From the NCBI RefSeq assembly GCF_002150505.1, contig NZ_MSSV01000012.1, forward strand, positions 1 to 64,000: 64,000 bases of DNA, written 5' to 3'. Shown here one piece after another: positions 8,538 to 17,168 of the stretch (the stretch's first letter is position 1; every line of letters starts with the position of its first letter). The DNA comes from Algoriphagus ratkowskyi (lineage in GTDB: Bacteria; Bacteroidota; Bacteroidia; Cytophagales; Cyclobacteriaceae). Both the position numbers and the translations under genes were made by a program. Under the pieces are notes generated by a model that saw nothing but the letters and a program-made list of their open reading frames with translations, was not told the DNA's origin and did no database searches.

Positions 8538-9377
8538 TTAGAAGATTTTCAAGAAAGCAGTAATAAATGGGGCCGAAAGTAACAATCCGTCAAAACGATC
8601 CATAAAACCGCCATGACCGGGTAGCCCTTTTCCAGAATCTTTGATTTCAATAGATCGCTTAAATAACGACTCTATCAAATCTCCATAAGTACCTGCAATA
8701 ATGATTATCCCTGCTATTACTAGCCATTTCCAATCCTCTATCACGTGGAAATATCTTGTCAATATGAATGCCACTCCAATTGCAGAGAATGCGCCTCCTA
8801 GAAAGCCTTCCCAGGACTTCTTGGGTGATACTCGCTCGAATAACTTAGTCTTACCAAATTTTGTTCCCGCAAAATATGCTCCTGTGTCACTAGCCCAAAG
8901 TATCAAAAGACAGCCAATAATAATCTGATAATTATAAGTGGCATCTACTGAAAAAACGGCAAGATTGAGCAAGGAAAATGGTACTGCGACATAAAAAAGG
9001 CCTAAAAAAGTATAGGCCACTCCTGTGAAAGGTTTTTTATCAGTTTTTTTATAAAGCTTAATAAAAAAGGTAAGTGAGACTATTGGAAAGATTAAATAGA
9101 AATATTTCATGGACAAATGCTCCTTCTCTACCATGAAGGTCAAGCAAAAAATCATTAAGCCTAGAAAAGTACCAAAACTTCTCAATGGGAGCATTCCATC
9201 CAATCCACTTAGCTTATAGAATTCCATCTGTGAAAAGCCTAAAATCCCAGCAAACACCAGGAAATAAGTGTAGTCAGAATAAAGGCAACCACCCACTATA
9301 ATCAATGCCCCGAAAAGTGCAGTGATGGCTCTCTGCCCCAGATTACTGTAATTATTTATACTAAAACGTGATCTCAT
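8538..9377 (-). CDS. cdsA: Phosphatidate cytidylyltransferase
   Basis: 279 residues with about eight membrane helices. It makes CDP-diacylglycerol from phosphatidic acid and CTP at the inner membrane. The family motifs are SPKKSWEGFLGG near residue 187 and the C-terminal signature spanning GDLIESLFKR to GHGGFMDRFDG near 232-264. It is the last gene of a three-gene overlapping operon (CPBP protease, DUF2007, cdsA) and overlaps DUF2007 by 17 bases. The nearby psd gene acts in the same phospholipid pathway but is a separate transcription unit. Confidence 0.96.
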   Translation of the reverse strand: MRSRFSINNYSNLGQRAITALFGALIIVGGCLYSDYTYFLVFAGILGFSQMEFYKLSGLDGMLPLRSFGTFLGLMIFCLTFMVEKEHLSMKYFYLIFPIVSLTFFIKLYKKTDKKPFTGVAYTFLGLFYVAVPFSLLNLAVFSVDATYNYQIIIGCLLILWASDTGAYFAGTKFGKTKLFERVSPKKSWEGFLGGAFSAIGVAFILTRYFHVIEDWKWLVIAGIIIIAGTYGDLIESLFKRSIEIKDSGKGLPGHGGFMDRFDGLLLSAPFITAFLKIF

Positions 9378-9567
9378 TCTGGATTAGATTATTTGCCTCC
9401 ACCATATTTTCATGCTGCACATGTACTTCGTAATTCCCAAAAATCTGATATACAGTTTCTTTCTTATTTAGAATTACAGCTTGTATTTCGTGCTCTTCTA
9501 AGATGCCTTTGACGATCTCAGCTCTCACCTGCATAGGGGTTTCAAACACCTTGTTCCAGTTCTCCAT
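9361..9567 (-). CDS. DUF2007-domain small protein
   Basis: 68 residues, all one DUF2007-type ferredoxin-like fold resembling the PII/GlnB family. The opening pattern (KVFETPMQVRAEIVKGILEE) followed by AVILNKKET and EVHVQHENMVEANNLI is characteristic. Members are called putative signal-transducing proteins, but no ligand is proven. It overlaps both neighbours, the CPBP protease by 26 bases and cdsA by 17, so its amount is probably tied to theirs. Confidence 0.85.
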   Translation of the reverse strand: MENWNKVFETPMQVRAEIVKGILEEHEIQAVILNKKETVYQIFGNYEVHVQHENMVEANNLIQNEITF

Positions 9568-10492
9568 AGGGCTTATTTGTTTTCTTAAAGTAAAAGATTC
9601 CTACCATAAGAACCAATAATCCGCCTAAAGCAGCTGGATAATACACCGTGTCTGTAGATTCCATATCAAAATCTATCATCCCCTGATTAGACGCATAGAC
9701 CATAATTACAGTAATCGTATTGTTAGCAATGTGGGCCAAAATAGGGTAGGTTAGACTTCCAGAATAATAATATAGGTACCCAAACATCCCCCCCAAAAAT
9801 AACCTTGGAAGAAAGCCGTAAAACTGAAAATGTATAGCGGAGAAAATAAAAGCAGTCAACCATACTCCTGCATGGCCATTACCGGTGTATAAGTGCATTT
9901 TGGGTTGAATCAACCCCCTGAAAAATACTTCCTCACCAATTCCAGCAAGTACCCCAATCACCAAAACCCCCATCAAAAGCTCTGGAATAGATTGAAAGTC
10001 AGTAAGGTATAGCGTGAGCTCCATTAATTGCGCTTCCATTTCTTTCATCCATAACTCTACTCCAGACATAAATTCTGGTAGAATCAATTGAGAATTCCAA
10101 TAAACTAATAAGCCATTGAACAACATACCTCCTAAGGTGATCAAAAGGATAAGTCCAGCACCTTTAGCAGTAAATCTCTGCATTTGAATATTCCAATGCA
10201 GGTTAGCTTTATCTATGAAACGTATGATAACATAAGCTGCCACCCAAAAACCAATTCCTGACCCAATGCCTTGCACAAAAAACATGGCCATCCGACCATT
10301 AGCAGGAGAATAATCACCTGTCATCAAGCCCATAATCTCCTCTATAGAGATATTAAATAGATAGGGGGCGACTGCCAGAGCTGCTACTTGTAGCACAACC
10401 AAAACTCCTATTCCCACTAAAACTATGACTATCAGGGACAATAGCCAACTCTTTCGTTTGCCAATTTCTGATTCCGTTTCGTATATCTCCAT
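9542..10492 (-). CDS. CPBP family intramembrane glutamic endopeptidase
   Basis: 316 residues from the ATG at 10492. The open frame extends to 10624, but that part would overlap dusB and a -7 box lies at 10513-10520. At least seven membrane helices are visible. The catalytic motifs are EEVFFRG near residue 186 (EExxxR), FSAIHFQFYGF (FxxxH) and the late HIANN motif. The family includes Rce1-type prenyl-protein proteases and bacterial immunity or processing proteases; the substrate is unknown. First gene of the operon with DUF2007 and cdsA. Confidence 0.9.
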   Translation of the reverse strand: MEIYETESEIGKRKSWLLSLIVIVLVGIGVLVVLQVAALAVAPYLFNISIEEIMGLMTGDYSPANGRMAMFFVQGIGSGIGFWVAAYVIIRFIDKANLHWNIQMQRFTAKGAGLILLITLGGMLFNGLLVYWNSQLILPEFMSGVELWMKEMEAQLMELTLYLTDFQSIPELLMGVLVIGVLAGIGEEVFFRGLIQPKMHLYTGNGHAGVWLTAFIFSAIHFQFYGFLPRLFLGGMFGYLYYYSGSLTYPILAHIANNTITVIMVYASNQGMIDFDMESTDTVYYPAALGGLLVLMVGIFYFKKTNKPYGELEQGV

Positions 10493-10512
10493 AATTGAGG
10501 TAAATTTACGCG

Positions 10513-10520
10513 CAAATTTA
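10513..10520 (-). promoter_or_regulatory. -7 box (TAAATTTG) of the CPBP-DUF2007-cdsA operon
   Basis: On the minus strand this matches TAnnTTTG exactly, 20 bases upstream of the ATG at 10492. It sits in the 37-base divergent gap before dusB, and it decides the start of the CPBP protease. Confidence 0.5.
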
Positions 10521-10529
10521 AAATAAGAA

Positions 10530-11519
10530 GTGGTTAAGATAGGAAACTTGGAATTGGGAGACTTCCCATTGTTGCTTGCACCGATGGAAGATGTGAGTGA
10601 TCCTCCGTTTAGAGCCGTCTGCAAACAGAACGGAGCGGACTTGATGTATACGGAATTTATCAGCTCAGAAGGCTTGATTCGCGATGCTGCAAAGAGCGTG
10701 GCGAAACTTGATATTTTCGATTATGAGAAACCTATCGGGATTCAAATTTTCGGGAATGAGATTCAATCCATGCGGGAGGCTGCCGCGATTGTAGCCGAAG
10801 CTCGACCAGATATCTTGGACATCAATTACGGCTGCCCAGTCAGTAAGGTGGCCTGCAAAGGAGCTGGTGCGGGAATTCTTTTGGATATTGACAAAATGGT
10901 CTCCATGACCGCCGAAATTGTCAAGGCTGTAAATATTCCCGTTACAGTGAAGACCCGCCTCGGCTGGGATAGCAACACTATTAGAATCGTTGAAGTTGCT
11001 GAGCGACTGCAGGACGTAGGAATCCAAGCCATCAGCATTCATGCACGCACCAGAGCGCAGATGTACAAAGGTGAAGCAGATTGGAGCTATTTAAATAAAG
11101 TGAAAGAAAATCAACGATTACATATTCCTGTGTTTGGAAATGGCGATATAGATTCCCCTGAGAAGGCGCTGGAATATAAAAATAAATACAATGTCGATGG
11201 GATGATGATAGGCCGTGCATCGATTGGATATCCTTGGATCTTTAATGAGATCAAGCATTTCCTCGCTACTGGAGAAAAGCTTGCAGCGCCAGGATTAGAA
11301 GAAAGAATTGCGGTCACCAAAAAACACTTGGATTTCTCGGTTGAGTGGAAAGGCCCAAAACTTGGAATTTTAGAAATGAGAAGACATTACACAAACTACT
11401 TCCGTGGCATGCCAAACTTCAAGCAATATCGTGCCGAAATGGTCACTGCAGAAACGTATGAGCATGTCTGTGAGGTCTTGGAGCAGGTCTCAGATGTCTA
11501 TGCGGATCATGTTTTTTAG
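10530..11519 (+). CDS. dusB: tRNA-dihydrouridine synthase DusB
   Basis: 329 residues from a GTG start; this gives the usual N-terminus MVKIGNLELGDFPLLLAPM, and no ATG is available nearby. It is an FMN enzyme that reduces uridines in tRNA. The substrate/FMN landmarks are APMEDVSDPPFR, the active-site cysteine in NYGCPVSKV near residue 100, VTVKTRLGW near 139 and the GDIDSPEKA and MIGRASIGYPW phosphate-binding motifs near 206-233. It is divergent from the CPBP protease gene. Confidence 0.95.
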   Translation: MVKIGNLELGDFPLLLAPMEDVSDPPFRAVCKQNGADLMYTEFISSEGLIRDAAKSVAKLDIFDYEKPIGIQIFGNEIQSMREAAAIVAEARPDILDINYGCPVSKVACKGAGAGILLDIDKMVSMTAEIVKAVNIPVTVKTRLGWDSNTIRIVEVAERLQDVGIQAISIHARTRAQMYKGEADWSYLNKVKENQRLHIPVFGNGDIDSPEKALEYKNKYNVDGMMIGRASIGYPWIFNEIKHFLATGEKLAAPGLEERIAVTKKHLDFSVEWKGPKLGILEMRRHYTNYFRGMPNFKQYRAEMVTAETYEHVCEVLEQVSDVYADHVF

Positions 11520-11688
11520 AGAAAATAAAGCTTAAAAAAAGTGGTAAAATTGAAAGGTTAGCTTCAGTTTTACTTTTTTTTTTGGGTTTTAAAAAGGAGT
11601 AGCTTTCTAATTTGCTAAGGAAAGTTTTGTTTACGAAAAACATAAACAATCTCATTTAATTATAGAAAATCTATTTGACTTATTGCAA

Positions 11689-11731
11689 GAGCCTGAAACA
11701 TTTCTTAAAACATAAGAATCACTTCAGGCTC
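11689..11731 (+). terminator. Long hairpin, possible dusB terminator
   Basis: GAGCCTGAA (11689-11697) pairs with TTCAGGCTC (11723-11731). Inside it, TTCTTA pairs with TAAGAA at 11713-11718, making a stem of about 15 bp with an internal loop. It is followed by a short T-run. It lies 170 bases past the dusB stop, so a terminator is plausible but a small structured RNA cannot be excluded. Confidence 0.5.
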
Positions 11732-11802
11732 CTGAAATTTTTCAACAAACTTTTCTTTGGTTTTGCTTCCTTTGCAAAGCAGACATTTATCTGCTCTAGC
11801 CA

Positions 11803-12714
11803 ATGTCTACAACCACCAATGACAGCAACCTCAGAAACTGGGGCTTATTGATTCTCTTGTCTCTTATCTGGGGCAGTTCTTTTATACTGATCAAGCGTGG
11901 CCTAGAAGTATTCTCAGCAGGAGAAGTTGGTGCGTATCGAATTGTAGCGGCAGCTACTTTCCTGTTACCTCTTTCTATTCCAAGGATAAAAAATCTAGAC
12001 AAAGCTCAGATAAAGAACCTCATCATCGTGGGATTGGTTGGTAGTTTTATTCCCGCCTTCCTTTTTGCAAAAGCTCAAACACAGCTCAGCAGCTCATTGA
12101 CTGGAGTATTGAATGCACTCACACCATTGGCAGTGGTAGTTATAGGCGCCTTATTTTTCAATTCAAAAATTACTCGCAGGAATGGGATCGGCTTAGCAAT
12201 AGCTTTTATCGGCGTTTTTATTCTAGTCACAGTGAAGGAAGGCTCAGGCTTCGGGGCTTTTGCCGATATAAATTCTTATGGCTTTTACGTAATCCTTGCT
12301 TGCATTTGCTATGGTTTTAATTTGAACATTATCAAATACCGTTTTCAGAAGCTAAAGCCAATTGAGATTACTGCTATCTCACTCTTAATGGTTTTGCCTC
12401 TAGCCCTCGTTTTTTTGATGGCAGGCACACAGTTTTCCTATAAAGTGGTCAATGTAGAAGGTGCATTGACAGCCTTAGGATATGTCACACTATTGGGAGT
12501 AATGGGCACTGCTATAGCCTTGATTATTTTCAATATGATGGTGAAAACTGCGACACCTGTATTTGCTTCCTCTGTAACTTACCTTATACCTATTGTTGCC
12601 ATATTTTGGGGCGTGTTAGATGGTGAAGTTTTACTTTTTGGTCACTACATCGGGATTGTTGCAGTGATTATAGGTGTATGGGTTGGGAATAGGAAGAAAG
12701 TTATTCGTCCCTGA
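11803..12714 (+). CDS. EamA/DMT-family inner-membrane transporter
   Basis: 303 residues with ten membrane helices in two EamA repeats (roughly residues 10-140 and 158-297). The opening WGLLILLSLIWGSSFILIK is the standard first helix. These proteins export amino acids or other small metabolites; the substrate is unknown. An imperfect -7 box (TTCCTTTG, 11767-11774) lies upstream. It ends 13 bases from the convergent LytM-like gene with no terminator between them. Confidence 0.9.
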   Translation: MSTTTNDSNLRNWGLLILLSLIWGSSFILIKRGLEVFSAGEVGAYRIVAAATFLLPLSIPRIKNLDKAQIKNLIIVGLVGSFIPAFLFAKAQTQLSSSLTGVLNALTPLAVVVIGALFFNSKITRRNGIGLAIAFIGVFILVTVKEGSGFGAFADINSYGFYVILACICYGFNLNIIKYRFQKLKPIEITAISLLMVLPLALVFLMAGTQFSYKVVNVEGALTALGYVTLLGVMGTAIALIIFNMMVKTATPVFASSVTYLIPIVAIFWGVLDGEVLLFGHYIGIVAVIIGVWVGNRKKVIRP

Positions 12715-12727
12715 GAATATCTTAACC

Positions 12728-13621
12728 TTAATTATCGGCCTCGTAAGCTTTCTTCTCTTTTTTATTCATTTCTGCAGTCACTACCTCCTCGGGATGTACC
12801 ACGACTATTTCTTGCATTTCGGCGACATCAGATACTCCTTCCTTCGAGAAAAACTTCATTGGAGTCATCTCATACTTAAGTTTGGTTGAGCCATCCTTCA
12901 CTGGCTTCATATTAGCCAATCTTACATGAAAGCCCGAGTTATAATCTTCCCCAGAAGACTCAGCTATCACATCTCCCGGAAAAACTACCTGACCCAATTC
13001 CACTTTTTCACTTCCTGGGCTTAAGACCATGATTTTGGTTAGCGATCCATCCTCATGGAACAGCTCTATGAAGTTTTCTCCCCGGTCAAAATCCAAATTA
13101 TTTTTATCTGAATATTTATTCATACTGATCTCTGAAACCACTCCTTTGCGAGGAGCTACCACCTCAGTAGGCAAGCCAAACCTGAAAGAAACTCCAACAT
13201 AATCCATATTCTCCTCCTTTGGTTGGAGACGGTTTTCGATATGCGTCATACGTATGCCTGTTGCAATAGTGCCTTCTGGCAAAGGAATCAAGTACACTGT
13301 TTCACCTCTTGATTTTCTGCTATAATCACCTTTTATGAAAGAATAAGTATAGCTCATGTTTGTAGCCTGGTTTTCCACTGTCCGCTTTAAAGTAGCCACT
13401 TTAGATCTTCCCGATCGAGCAACTACCATCGCAGAACTTCCTGTTGAAGTTAAGTTAGTCAGTTCGGAGTAATCTAATAAAATTGTATAGGGAATAAAAG
13501 TCGAGTTTGTGGCATAAATCTCCATGTTTCCTTCTTCACCTCTCTCGGTTTCCATCGTGATTTGCGCTGCACAAATTTGGCTGAATAAGCATAAGGAAAG
13601 GATCGCTAGAAATGGACGCAT
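12728..13621 (-). CDS. Exported LytM/M23-like protein with degenerate metal site
   Basis: 297 residues from the ATG at 13621, where MRPFLAILSLCLFSQICAAQ is a signal peptide; the frame is open to 13657. A C-terminal beta-rich domain (about residues 145-250) follows the M23 layout: VAPRKGVVSEI, GENFIELFHEDG, VELGQVVFPGDVIAES and GFHVRLA. The zinc ligands of active M23 enzymes appear lost: the HxxxD position reads VGVSF, the YxHL position reads MVLS, and HLHF reads FHVRL. It is therefore probably a non-catalytic cell-envelope protein, like divisome activators of the LytM class. The low-complexity tail is rich in E and K. Confidence 0.7.
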   Translation of the reverse strand: MRPFLAILSLCLFSQICAAQITMETERGEEGNMEIYATNSTFIPYTILLDYSELTNLTSTGSSAMVVARSGRSKVATLKRTVENQATNMSYTYSFIKGDYSRKSRGETVYLIPLPEGTIATGIRMTHIENRLQPKEENMDYVGVSFRFGLPTEVVAPRKGVVSEISMNKYSDKNNLDFDRGENFIELFHEDGSLTKIMVLSPGSEKVELGQVVFPGDVIAESSGEDYNSGFHVRLANMKPVKDGSTKLKYEMTPMKFFSKEGVSDVAEMQEIVVVHPEEVVTAEMNKKEKKAYEADN

Positions 13622-13760
13622 AAAATGATTTTTGAGGTAGAAGCAGAAAAGAAACAAATCAAGTAATACCAGAACCAGTAGGAACAGATCCCAAAATAGT
13701 ATTTTTATTGCATCGCCTCTAACTAAAAATAAAAAAGTTGCTAAAATCTTGCGATAGTCT

Positions 13761-14834
13761 CTATTTCCACTTCATGCGCTCTCTCCAAGCATACACCAGC
13801 TTGGGCAATTGTTGGTAGCTGTTAATTCCAGCCTTGACTCCCTGAGTTTTCAAGAAAACATCATTGGTTTTCCTGCTTAATTCCAGTGAAAAAGGTACAA
13901 TCGCATCACTATTACGCTTGATAGACATCATATCATTTCTGATACCCGGATCCAGATCACGAAGCCAGATTTTATATTCTTCAGGTGCCATGCGATAGTA
14001 ATCCCTGATCTGATACATAAGCAACCTTAATTGTCCTGAATATTTTAAAAGGCGGCTATCACTGTTTGTGCAAATAACCCAAGCTATAAAATTCGCTTCG
14101 CCTTCATTGGTCACTCCATAGCTATGAGCCATCTCGTGTGCTACTGTAAATGGCTTCTCTAGTGCGTGCAATGTTGGATCGATGTAGCTTTCTCCCGTAA
14201 AAGGAAAATAGATGCCGAGAATACCCATTTTCCGCATAAAGCCTGGTGGCGGGAAAAGCTTGGTTCTAGGTCTTCCTGTAAAATTCAAACCAAGCATGTC
14301 AAGATTGTCTGCAATGTTCACCCGAACTAGTTCTTCTAACTCAGGATAAGGCAAAACCTCCTCTATTGCAGCTGTATCCCTTGTAATAGAGTTTCTGTAC
14401 TGAATTGCGAGCCTAGTTGTAATTTGTACCTCAGATTTCAGCTGATCCAGATTCATCGAAATTGACTTAAGTCCCAATTGCTCAACTATTGGAGTTCTCT
14501 GATAGTTGAATCCCCAGAGGAAAAGGAAAAAGAATACCAGCGTGCCAAGCCCATTTGCAAGCGCACGAAAGGAATAGAAAACTCTGTTTTTCCAACCAAT
14601 CCTTTTGCGAAGCCTAAAAAGATAAACACCAATGACTAGCATCACCGATATGATAAACAAATAAACGCTGGGAAAAGGCAATCTTCCCAGCGTCAAATCG
14701 ATTATATTCCGAATACCCGGAAAGAAAATTCTTGAATAAATATTGTCTGTTGCCTCAGGGTTTTGTGCCGCCAAATAACGTATTCCCAAAGCAATAACTC
14801 CAAGAATCGCCCAGGACCAATCTCTCTTACCCAT
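13761..14834 (-). CDS. DUF3810 membrane zincin-like protein
   Basis: 357 residues. There are three hydrophobic segments within the first 115 residues, then a long extracytoplasmic domain. That domain holds HEMAHSYGVTNEGEANF near residue 227, a HExxH plus downstream glutamate pattern typical of gluzincin peptidases. The family DUF3810 has no established substrate. Its stop lies 103 bases before the 5' end region of the LytM-like gene. It starts 11 bases after the Nfu-type gene, so those two are probably co-transcribed. Confidence 0.85.
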   Translation of the reverse strand: MGKRDWSWAILGVIALGIRYLAAQNPEATDNIYSRIFFPGIRNIIDLTLGRLPFPSVYLFIISVMLVIGVYLFRLRKRIGWKNRVFYSFRALANGLGTLVFFFLFLWGFNYQRTPIVEQLGLKSISMNLDQLKSEVQITTRLAIQYRNSITRDTAAIEEVLPYPELEELVRVNIADNLDMLGLNFTGRPRTKLFPPPGFMRKMGILGIYFPFTGESYIDPTLHALEKPFTVAHEMAHSYGVTNEGEANFIAWVICTNSDSRLLKYSGQLRLLMYQIRDYYRMAPEEYKIWLRDLDPGIRNDMMSIKRNSDAIVPFSLELSRKTNDVFLKTQGVKAGINSYQQLPKLVYAWRERMKWK

Positions 14835-14845
14835 AAAGCAGCAGC

Positions 14846-15427
14846 TTAAACTCCCTCTGCTACCACTTCCTTCACTTCTGGAAGCATTCTAGTCAGGAGA
14901 TTTTCGATGCCCGCCTTCAGTGTCACTGTGCTTGAAGGGCAACCTGAACAAGAGCCTTGTAGAAGCACTTTCACGATTCCGTCTTCGAAAGAATGGAATA
15001 CAATTGCTCCCCCATCCTGCTCTACAGCTGGACGGATATACTCGTCAAGTATTCCTTTGATTTTTTTCACTATCTCAGAATCATTCTCATCAAAAAGTGG
15101 ATCCTTCTCAATATTTACTGGAACTGGTGCTTTGCCGGCTTCCAAATATTGCTTGATATGATCACGAACAATGCCCTGAATTTCCGCCCATTCTACAGAT
15201 TCTGACTTGGTCACAGTCACAAAATTAGAAGCAACAAATACGCGCTCAACTGCTGCGAAATTGAATAACTCTAAGGCAAGAGGGCTGATAGAGGCACTTT
15301 CTGCATCTGGAAAATCAAAACTCACACCCTCATCTACCAACATAAAGTTGGCAACAAATTTAAGGGAATTTGGATTTGGATTTGCCTCCATGTAGAGGTG
15401 AACAGGTCTTGCTTGTGCTTGTAGCAT
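14846..15427 (-). CDS. NifU-family iron-sulfur cluster carrier (Nfu type)
   Basis: 193 residues in two domains: an N-terminal Nfu_N scaffold domain (residues 10-95, starting HLYMEANPNPNSLKFV) and a C-terminal NifU-like domain (about 115-190). The cluster-binding cysteines are Cys160 and Cys163 in GSCSGCPSS. It carries Fe-S clusters to target apoproteins in the cytoplasm. A second start at residue 13 is possible but would trim the conserved lead-in. It is followed at 11 bases by DUF3810. The stand-alone layout resembles Nfu proteins of Bacteroidota and mitochondria. Confidence 0.93.
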   Translation of the reverse strand: MLQAQARPVHLYMEANPNPNSLKFVANFMLVDEGVSFDFPDAESASISPLALELFNFAAVERVFVASNFVTVTKSESVEWAEIQGIVRDHIKQYLEAGKAPVPVNIEKDPLFDENDSEIVKKIKGILDEYIRPAVEQDGGAIVFHSFEDGIVKVLLQGSCSGCPSSTVTLKAGIENLLTRMLPEVKEVVAEGV

Positions 15428-15449
15428 GGTATTCTTGATTTTAGTTTAG

Positions 15450-15490
15450 AAAACCGAATTGCTGGCATTAAGTTCCAGCAATTCGGTTTT
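15450..15490 (-). terminator. Strong hairpin terminator between ThuA and Nfu genes
   Basis: A perfect 16-bp inverted repeat (15450-15465 with 15475-15490) encloses a 9-base loop. It lies 115 bases past the ThuA-domain gene stop and just upstream of the Nfu gene, both on the minus strand, so it insulates the two. Confidence 0.8.
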
Positions 15491-15605
15491 TTACGTTTAG
15501 ATCTTACGTCTTAACTGAATAAGGTACTGTGAATTACTAAGCCAAATGCATACTGCCTAGTGGCTTGTAGCACACAGCCCTTTCCAATCTTGTGATCTAT
15601 TCGAT

Positions 15606-16343
15606 TTATTTATTGAATGGATGTCCTGTCGCTGCATACCATATTCCACCGGAAACATGCTTCAAGAAATCAGCTTCTACCCAAGCAGACTCCACATGAC
15701 CAAGTGCGGTATAGAATACTCTTCCTCCATCATACTCATGGTACCATGCCATTGGGTGATTATCTCCGTTACCTTTCCCTACCTTATAGGTGCTTTCATC
15801 TGCTTTTATCAAAACCTTAATAGCTGGATTGATATCCCTAAATTCATATAGCTCATCAAACCAAAGCCAGTTTTTTGGCAGGTGCCAAGTTGCTGGGTGA
15901 TTTTGATCTACTACCTCTAATCTAAGCGTTTGCTGAGCTGGATGCGTGAGGAAATATGCACCAATCATCTTGTTGTACCAAGGCCATTCGTATTCTGTAT
16001 CCGTGGCAGAGTGAATACCCACTACTCCTTTTCCACTTTGTACGAACTTCTGGAATGCAGCCTTTTGCTCCTCATTGAAAATCGTCCCAGTCGTGGAAGC
16101 TAAAATAACCACATCGTATTTTGCTAAATTTTCGTCGGTGAAAGCTCCAGCATCTTCGGTCGTATAAACGCCGAATCCTTGAGTTTTGCCAAGTTCCTTG
16201 ATCGCCGCTACGGCTTCAGGAATTGATTGATGCCGAAAGCCGCCAGTTTTACTAAAAACTAAGGCTTTGAATTGCTGTGCTTGTGATACCAGCGCTATAC
16301 TGAATATCAGCGAGAGGGTGAGAAGTGTTCTTTTTAAGGTCAT
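15606..16343 (-). CDS. Exported ThuA-domain protein
   Basis: 245 residues. A signal peptide (residues 1-22, ending VSQAQ) precedes a single ThuA domain with the class I glutamine-amidotransferase-like fold. Typical segments are VFSKTGGFRHQSIPEAV near residue 30, VVGIHSATDTEYEWPWYN near 110 and RVFYTALGHVESAW near 206. ThuA proteins are linked to trehalose or other sugar use in Rhizobium; the reaction remains unclear. It is a single-gene unit. Confidence 0.9.
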   Translation of the reverse strand: MTLKRTLLTLSLIFSIALVSQAQQFKALVFSKTGGFRHQSIPEAVAAIKELGKTQGFGVYTTEDAGAFTDENLAKYDVVILASTTGTIFNEEQKAAFQKFVQSGKGVVGIHSATDTEYEWPWYNKMIGAYFLTHPAQQTLRLEVVDQNHPATWHLPKNWLWFDELYEFRDINPAIKVLIKADESTYKVGKGNGDNHPMAWYHEYDGGRVFYTALGHVESAWVEADFLKHVSGGIWYAATGHPFNK

Positions 16344-16370
16344 AGGGTTTGAGTAATTGTAAATTTAAAA

Positions 16371-16398
16371 TTGATAATTAATACTTGAACATTGAATT
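16371..16398. repeat. Heptad-periodic intergenic tract
   Basis: Four consecutive 7-mers, TTGATAA, TTAATAC, TTGAACA and TTGAATT, lie in the gap before the ThuA gene. Each begins TT and is A-rich. One of several such tracts in this window. Confidence 0.5.
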
Positions 16399-16421
16399 TG
16401 ATCAGTGTCTATTGAACAATG

Positions 16422-17168
16422 CTACTTAATAATTTGAAACTTCTCGCCGGCTTCTTTTCTGGAAAAAGCATTGAAATGCCACCATTCCGATCCGATTCCT
16501 GAGAAGCCATTTGCTGTCATTACTTTCCGAAGAATCTCCCGATTAGCAACTTGCCCTTTTGTGATTTGTCCTTCGGCAAGCATTTGTTTTTCGCGATCAG
16601 GATAAGCAGGATAGCCAAAGTAATCATAGCCAGTTCCCATATCCAACGTTGAGTCAGCTTTTGTGTCAAAAATCGTCAAATCCACAGCAACACCAAAATT
16701 GTGCAAACTGCCTTTTTTAGGATCGGCTACATAAAGTGGCTTCAGCTTGTCAGGTTTGTCCAGATTGTCCCAAAGAATCTGCTGCACAGAAGATGGACGA
16801 ACGCCGTCATAGACCAGTAAGGTATAGTCTGGAAATTCAGTCTGTAGCATTTTCTGCGCCTTTTTCAGAAGCTCAACTACTTCCGGTTGCAAGTAAGCTT
16901 TGGTCAGATCACCATAGACATCTTGCTTGAAGAAATTATCCGTGGTCGAATATTTCAATTCTACCTTAATTCCTTGAATTTTCTCCTCCACATTCACCAA
17001 TCCCTGATCTATCAGCACCTGCTCCATCTCGGGTATTTTCACTTCCAATTCTATGTCCTTTACAGGGTCTAATACTTCACGCTGCTGCTCAGAGAAAATC
17101 TCCTGATCACTCTTTGGAGCACTGCAAGCAATTGCTAGGCTGAGAAAAATTATCGATGTTCTTTTCAC
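16422..17168 (-). CDS. Lipoprotein D-Ala-D-Ala dipeptidase, VanX/M15 family
   Basis: 248 residues. The N-terminus IIFLSLAIAC is a lipobox, so the enzyme is anchored by lipid after Cys15. The M15D zinc motifs are all present: SxHxxGxAxD (SLHNFGVAVDLT near residue 153) and ExWH (EWWHFNAF near 227). The substrate arginine is in DGVRPSS near 121. VanX-type enzymes cleave D-Ala-D-Ala. Here, without van genes nearby, a peptidoglycan-recycling role is more likely than glycopeptide resistance. The start overlaps the end of the SDR gene by four bases. Confidence 0.88.
   Translation of the reverse strand: MKRTSIIFLSLAIACSAPKSDQEIFSEQQREVLDPVKDIELEVKIPEMEQVLIDQGLVNVEEKIQGIKVELKYSTTDNFFKQDVYGDLTKAYLQPEVVELLKKAQKMLQTEFPDYTLLVYDGVRPSSVQQILWDNLDKPDKLKPLYVADPKKGSLHNFGVAVDLTIFDTKADSTLDMGTGYDYFGYPAYPDREKQMLAEGQITKGQVANREILRKVMTANGFSGIGSEWWHFNAFSRKEAGEKFQIIK

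Noticed and set aside
11443..11655. Minus-strand frame of 70 codons after dusB
   Set aside because: Half lies antisense to dusB and the rest is AT-rich, low-complexity sequence with no family resemblance.
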